From NCBI GenBank assembly GCA_023389135.1, contig JAEWEX010000001.1, forward strand, positions 1 to 7,358: a stretch of 7,358 bases of DNA, in the 5' to 3' direction. Origin of the DNA: Pseudomonadota bacterium. Its GTDB lineage: Bacteria > Pseudomonadota > Alphaproteobacteria > Rhizobiales > Methylopilaceae. A model generated the notes under the pieces. The model did not search any database, was not told the DNA's origin, and worked only from the letters and a program-made list of their open reading frames with translations. The position numbers were made by a program, and so were the translations under genes. This document shows, piece by piece, positions 6,867 through 7,358 of the stretch (position 1 is the stretch's first letter; every line of letters begins with the position of its first letter).

Positions 6867-7358
6867 TTTACGAGCTCGTCGAAACCGTACCCTGCGTGGG
6901 CAGCAAGCTCGGGCACCAGAGACGTCTCGGTCATGCCTGGCTGGGTGTTCACCTCGAGACAGACGAGGTCACCCGTTCCGCCATCGCGGTCGTCGAACCG
7001 GAAGTCCGCCCGGCTGACGCCGCGGCACCCGAGAGCTTGATGCGCCGTGATGGTCAGCATTTGGATACGTTGGTAAACAAAGGATGAAATTTCGGCCGGA
7101 AGGATGTGTCGAGACCCACCTTTTTCGTATTTGGCCTGGTAATCATAGAAACCGACCGAGGCGACGATATCGATCACGCCCAGCGCCCGTTCCCCCATGA
7201 CGGCGCAGGTCAGCTCGCGCCCGGCCACATAGCGCTCCGCCAGCAGCTCGTCGCCGAAGTCCCAGTCCTCGCGGAACAGCTCCTGCGGGGGGTGCTCCTG
7301 GTCCTCGCGCACGATCAGCACGCCGACGCTGGAGCCCTCCTCCACGGGCTTGAGGACG
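6833..7358 (-). CDS. ddl: D-alanine--D-alanine ligase, C-terminal part (cut by window edge)
   Basis: ATP-grasp ligase that joins two D-alanines for the peptidoglycan stem peptide, in the cytoplasm. The last 174 residues are visible, a little over half of a ~300-residue enzyme; the N-terminus lies beyond position 7358. The visible part opens with VLKPVEEGSSVGV, holding the ATP-binding Lys (codon 7349-7351) and the glycine/serine loop. It continues with YVAGRELTCAVMG, the omega-loop FYDYQAKY (the Tyr of AKY, at 7127-7129, matches D-Ala:D-Ala rather than D-Ala:D-Lac ligases), GCRGVSRADF with a metal-binding Asp (7004-7006), and LEVNTQPGMTETSLVPELA with metal-binding Glu (6953-6955) and Asn (6947-6949). 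The GTG at 7343-7345 is internal, not a start, because it lies within the conserved KPVEEGSSVG motif. Being inside the dcw cluster next to ftsQ suggests the DdlB-type gene, which is normally preceded by murB. Confidence 0.96.
   Translation of the reverse strand, partial: VLKPVEEGSSVGVLIVREDQEHPPQELFREDWDFGDELLAERYVAGRELTCAVMGERALGVIDIVASVGFYDYQAKYEKGGSRHILPAEISSFVYQRIQMLTITAHQALGCRGVSRADFRFDDRDGGTGDLVCLEVNTQPGMTETSLVPELAAHAGYGFDELVKWMVEDASLDR

Noticed and set aside
7343..7345. GTG as the start of a short 170-residue gene
   Set aside because: The codon lies inside the conserved KPVEEGSSVG motif of Ddl and the frame stays open to the window edge, so this is the middle of a cut gene.
1..7358. 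A hidden novel system such as a defence island, mobile element or biosynthetic cluster
   Set aside because: All seven genes are core, co-linear and intact in the visible part; composition is uniform and no gene-free stretch exceeds about 240 nt.

Overview
This window is a run of seven genes, all on the minus strand, from a very GC-rich bacterium (about 70% G+C by eye, with strong G/C preference at third codon positions). In transcription order (high to low coordinates) they are ddl (3' part only), ftsQ, ftsA, ftsZ, lpxC, bamD and recN (5' part only). This is the distal end of the division and cell wall (dcw) cluster followed by lpxC-bamD-recN, an order typical of Alphaproteobacteria. The FtsZ N-terminus, its long Pro/Ala-rich linker and the conserved islands in that linker also look alphaproteobacterial. 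A Rhodospirillales-like lineage is a reasonable guess, but the sequence alone does not fix the genus.

Layout: positions 7358-6833 hold the C-terminal 174 residues of a D-alanine:D-alanine ligase. Its end overlaps the start of ftsQ by 34 nt. ftsQ (6866-5931) overlaps ftsA by four bases (ATGA). ftsA (5934-4612) is separated from ftsZ (4513-2819) by 98 nt; a perfect 8-bp hairpin sits on the ftsA stop codon, and a strong ribosome binding site precedes ftsZ. About 24 nt after the ftsZ stop is an 11-bp GC-rich stem, most likely a terminator. The next ~240 nt hold the leader and probably the promoter of lpxC (2577-1630, GTG start). bamD (1545-679) follows after 84 nt, and recN starts 8 nt after bamD (670 to the window edge).

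How the genes work together: Ddl makes the D-Ala-D-Ala dipeptide for the peptidoglycan stem peptide. FtsZ forms the cytokinetic ring, FtsA anchors it to the membrane, and FtsQ links it to the periplasmic divisome. LpxC commits UDP-GlcNAc-derived precursor to lipid A, and BamD is the lipoprotein partner of BamA in outer membrane protein assembly. RecN is an SMC-like repair ATPase that shares the transcription unit by position, not by function. The terminator suggests two units, (..ddl)-ftsQ-ftsA-ftsZ and lpxC-bamD-recN.

I looked for an undescribed system and did not find one. Every stretch over 300 bases is accounted for by a well-known core gene, all seven reading frames look intact, and there are no mobile elements, CRISPR arrays, RNA genes or foreign-looking segments. 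The points worth a second look are regulatory and small: the hairpin at the ftsA stop, the lpxC leader and start choice, and the conserved islands in the FtsZ linker.
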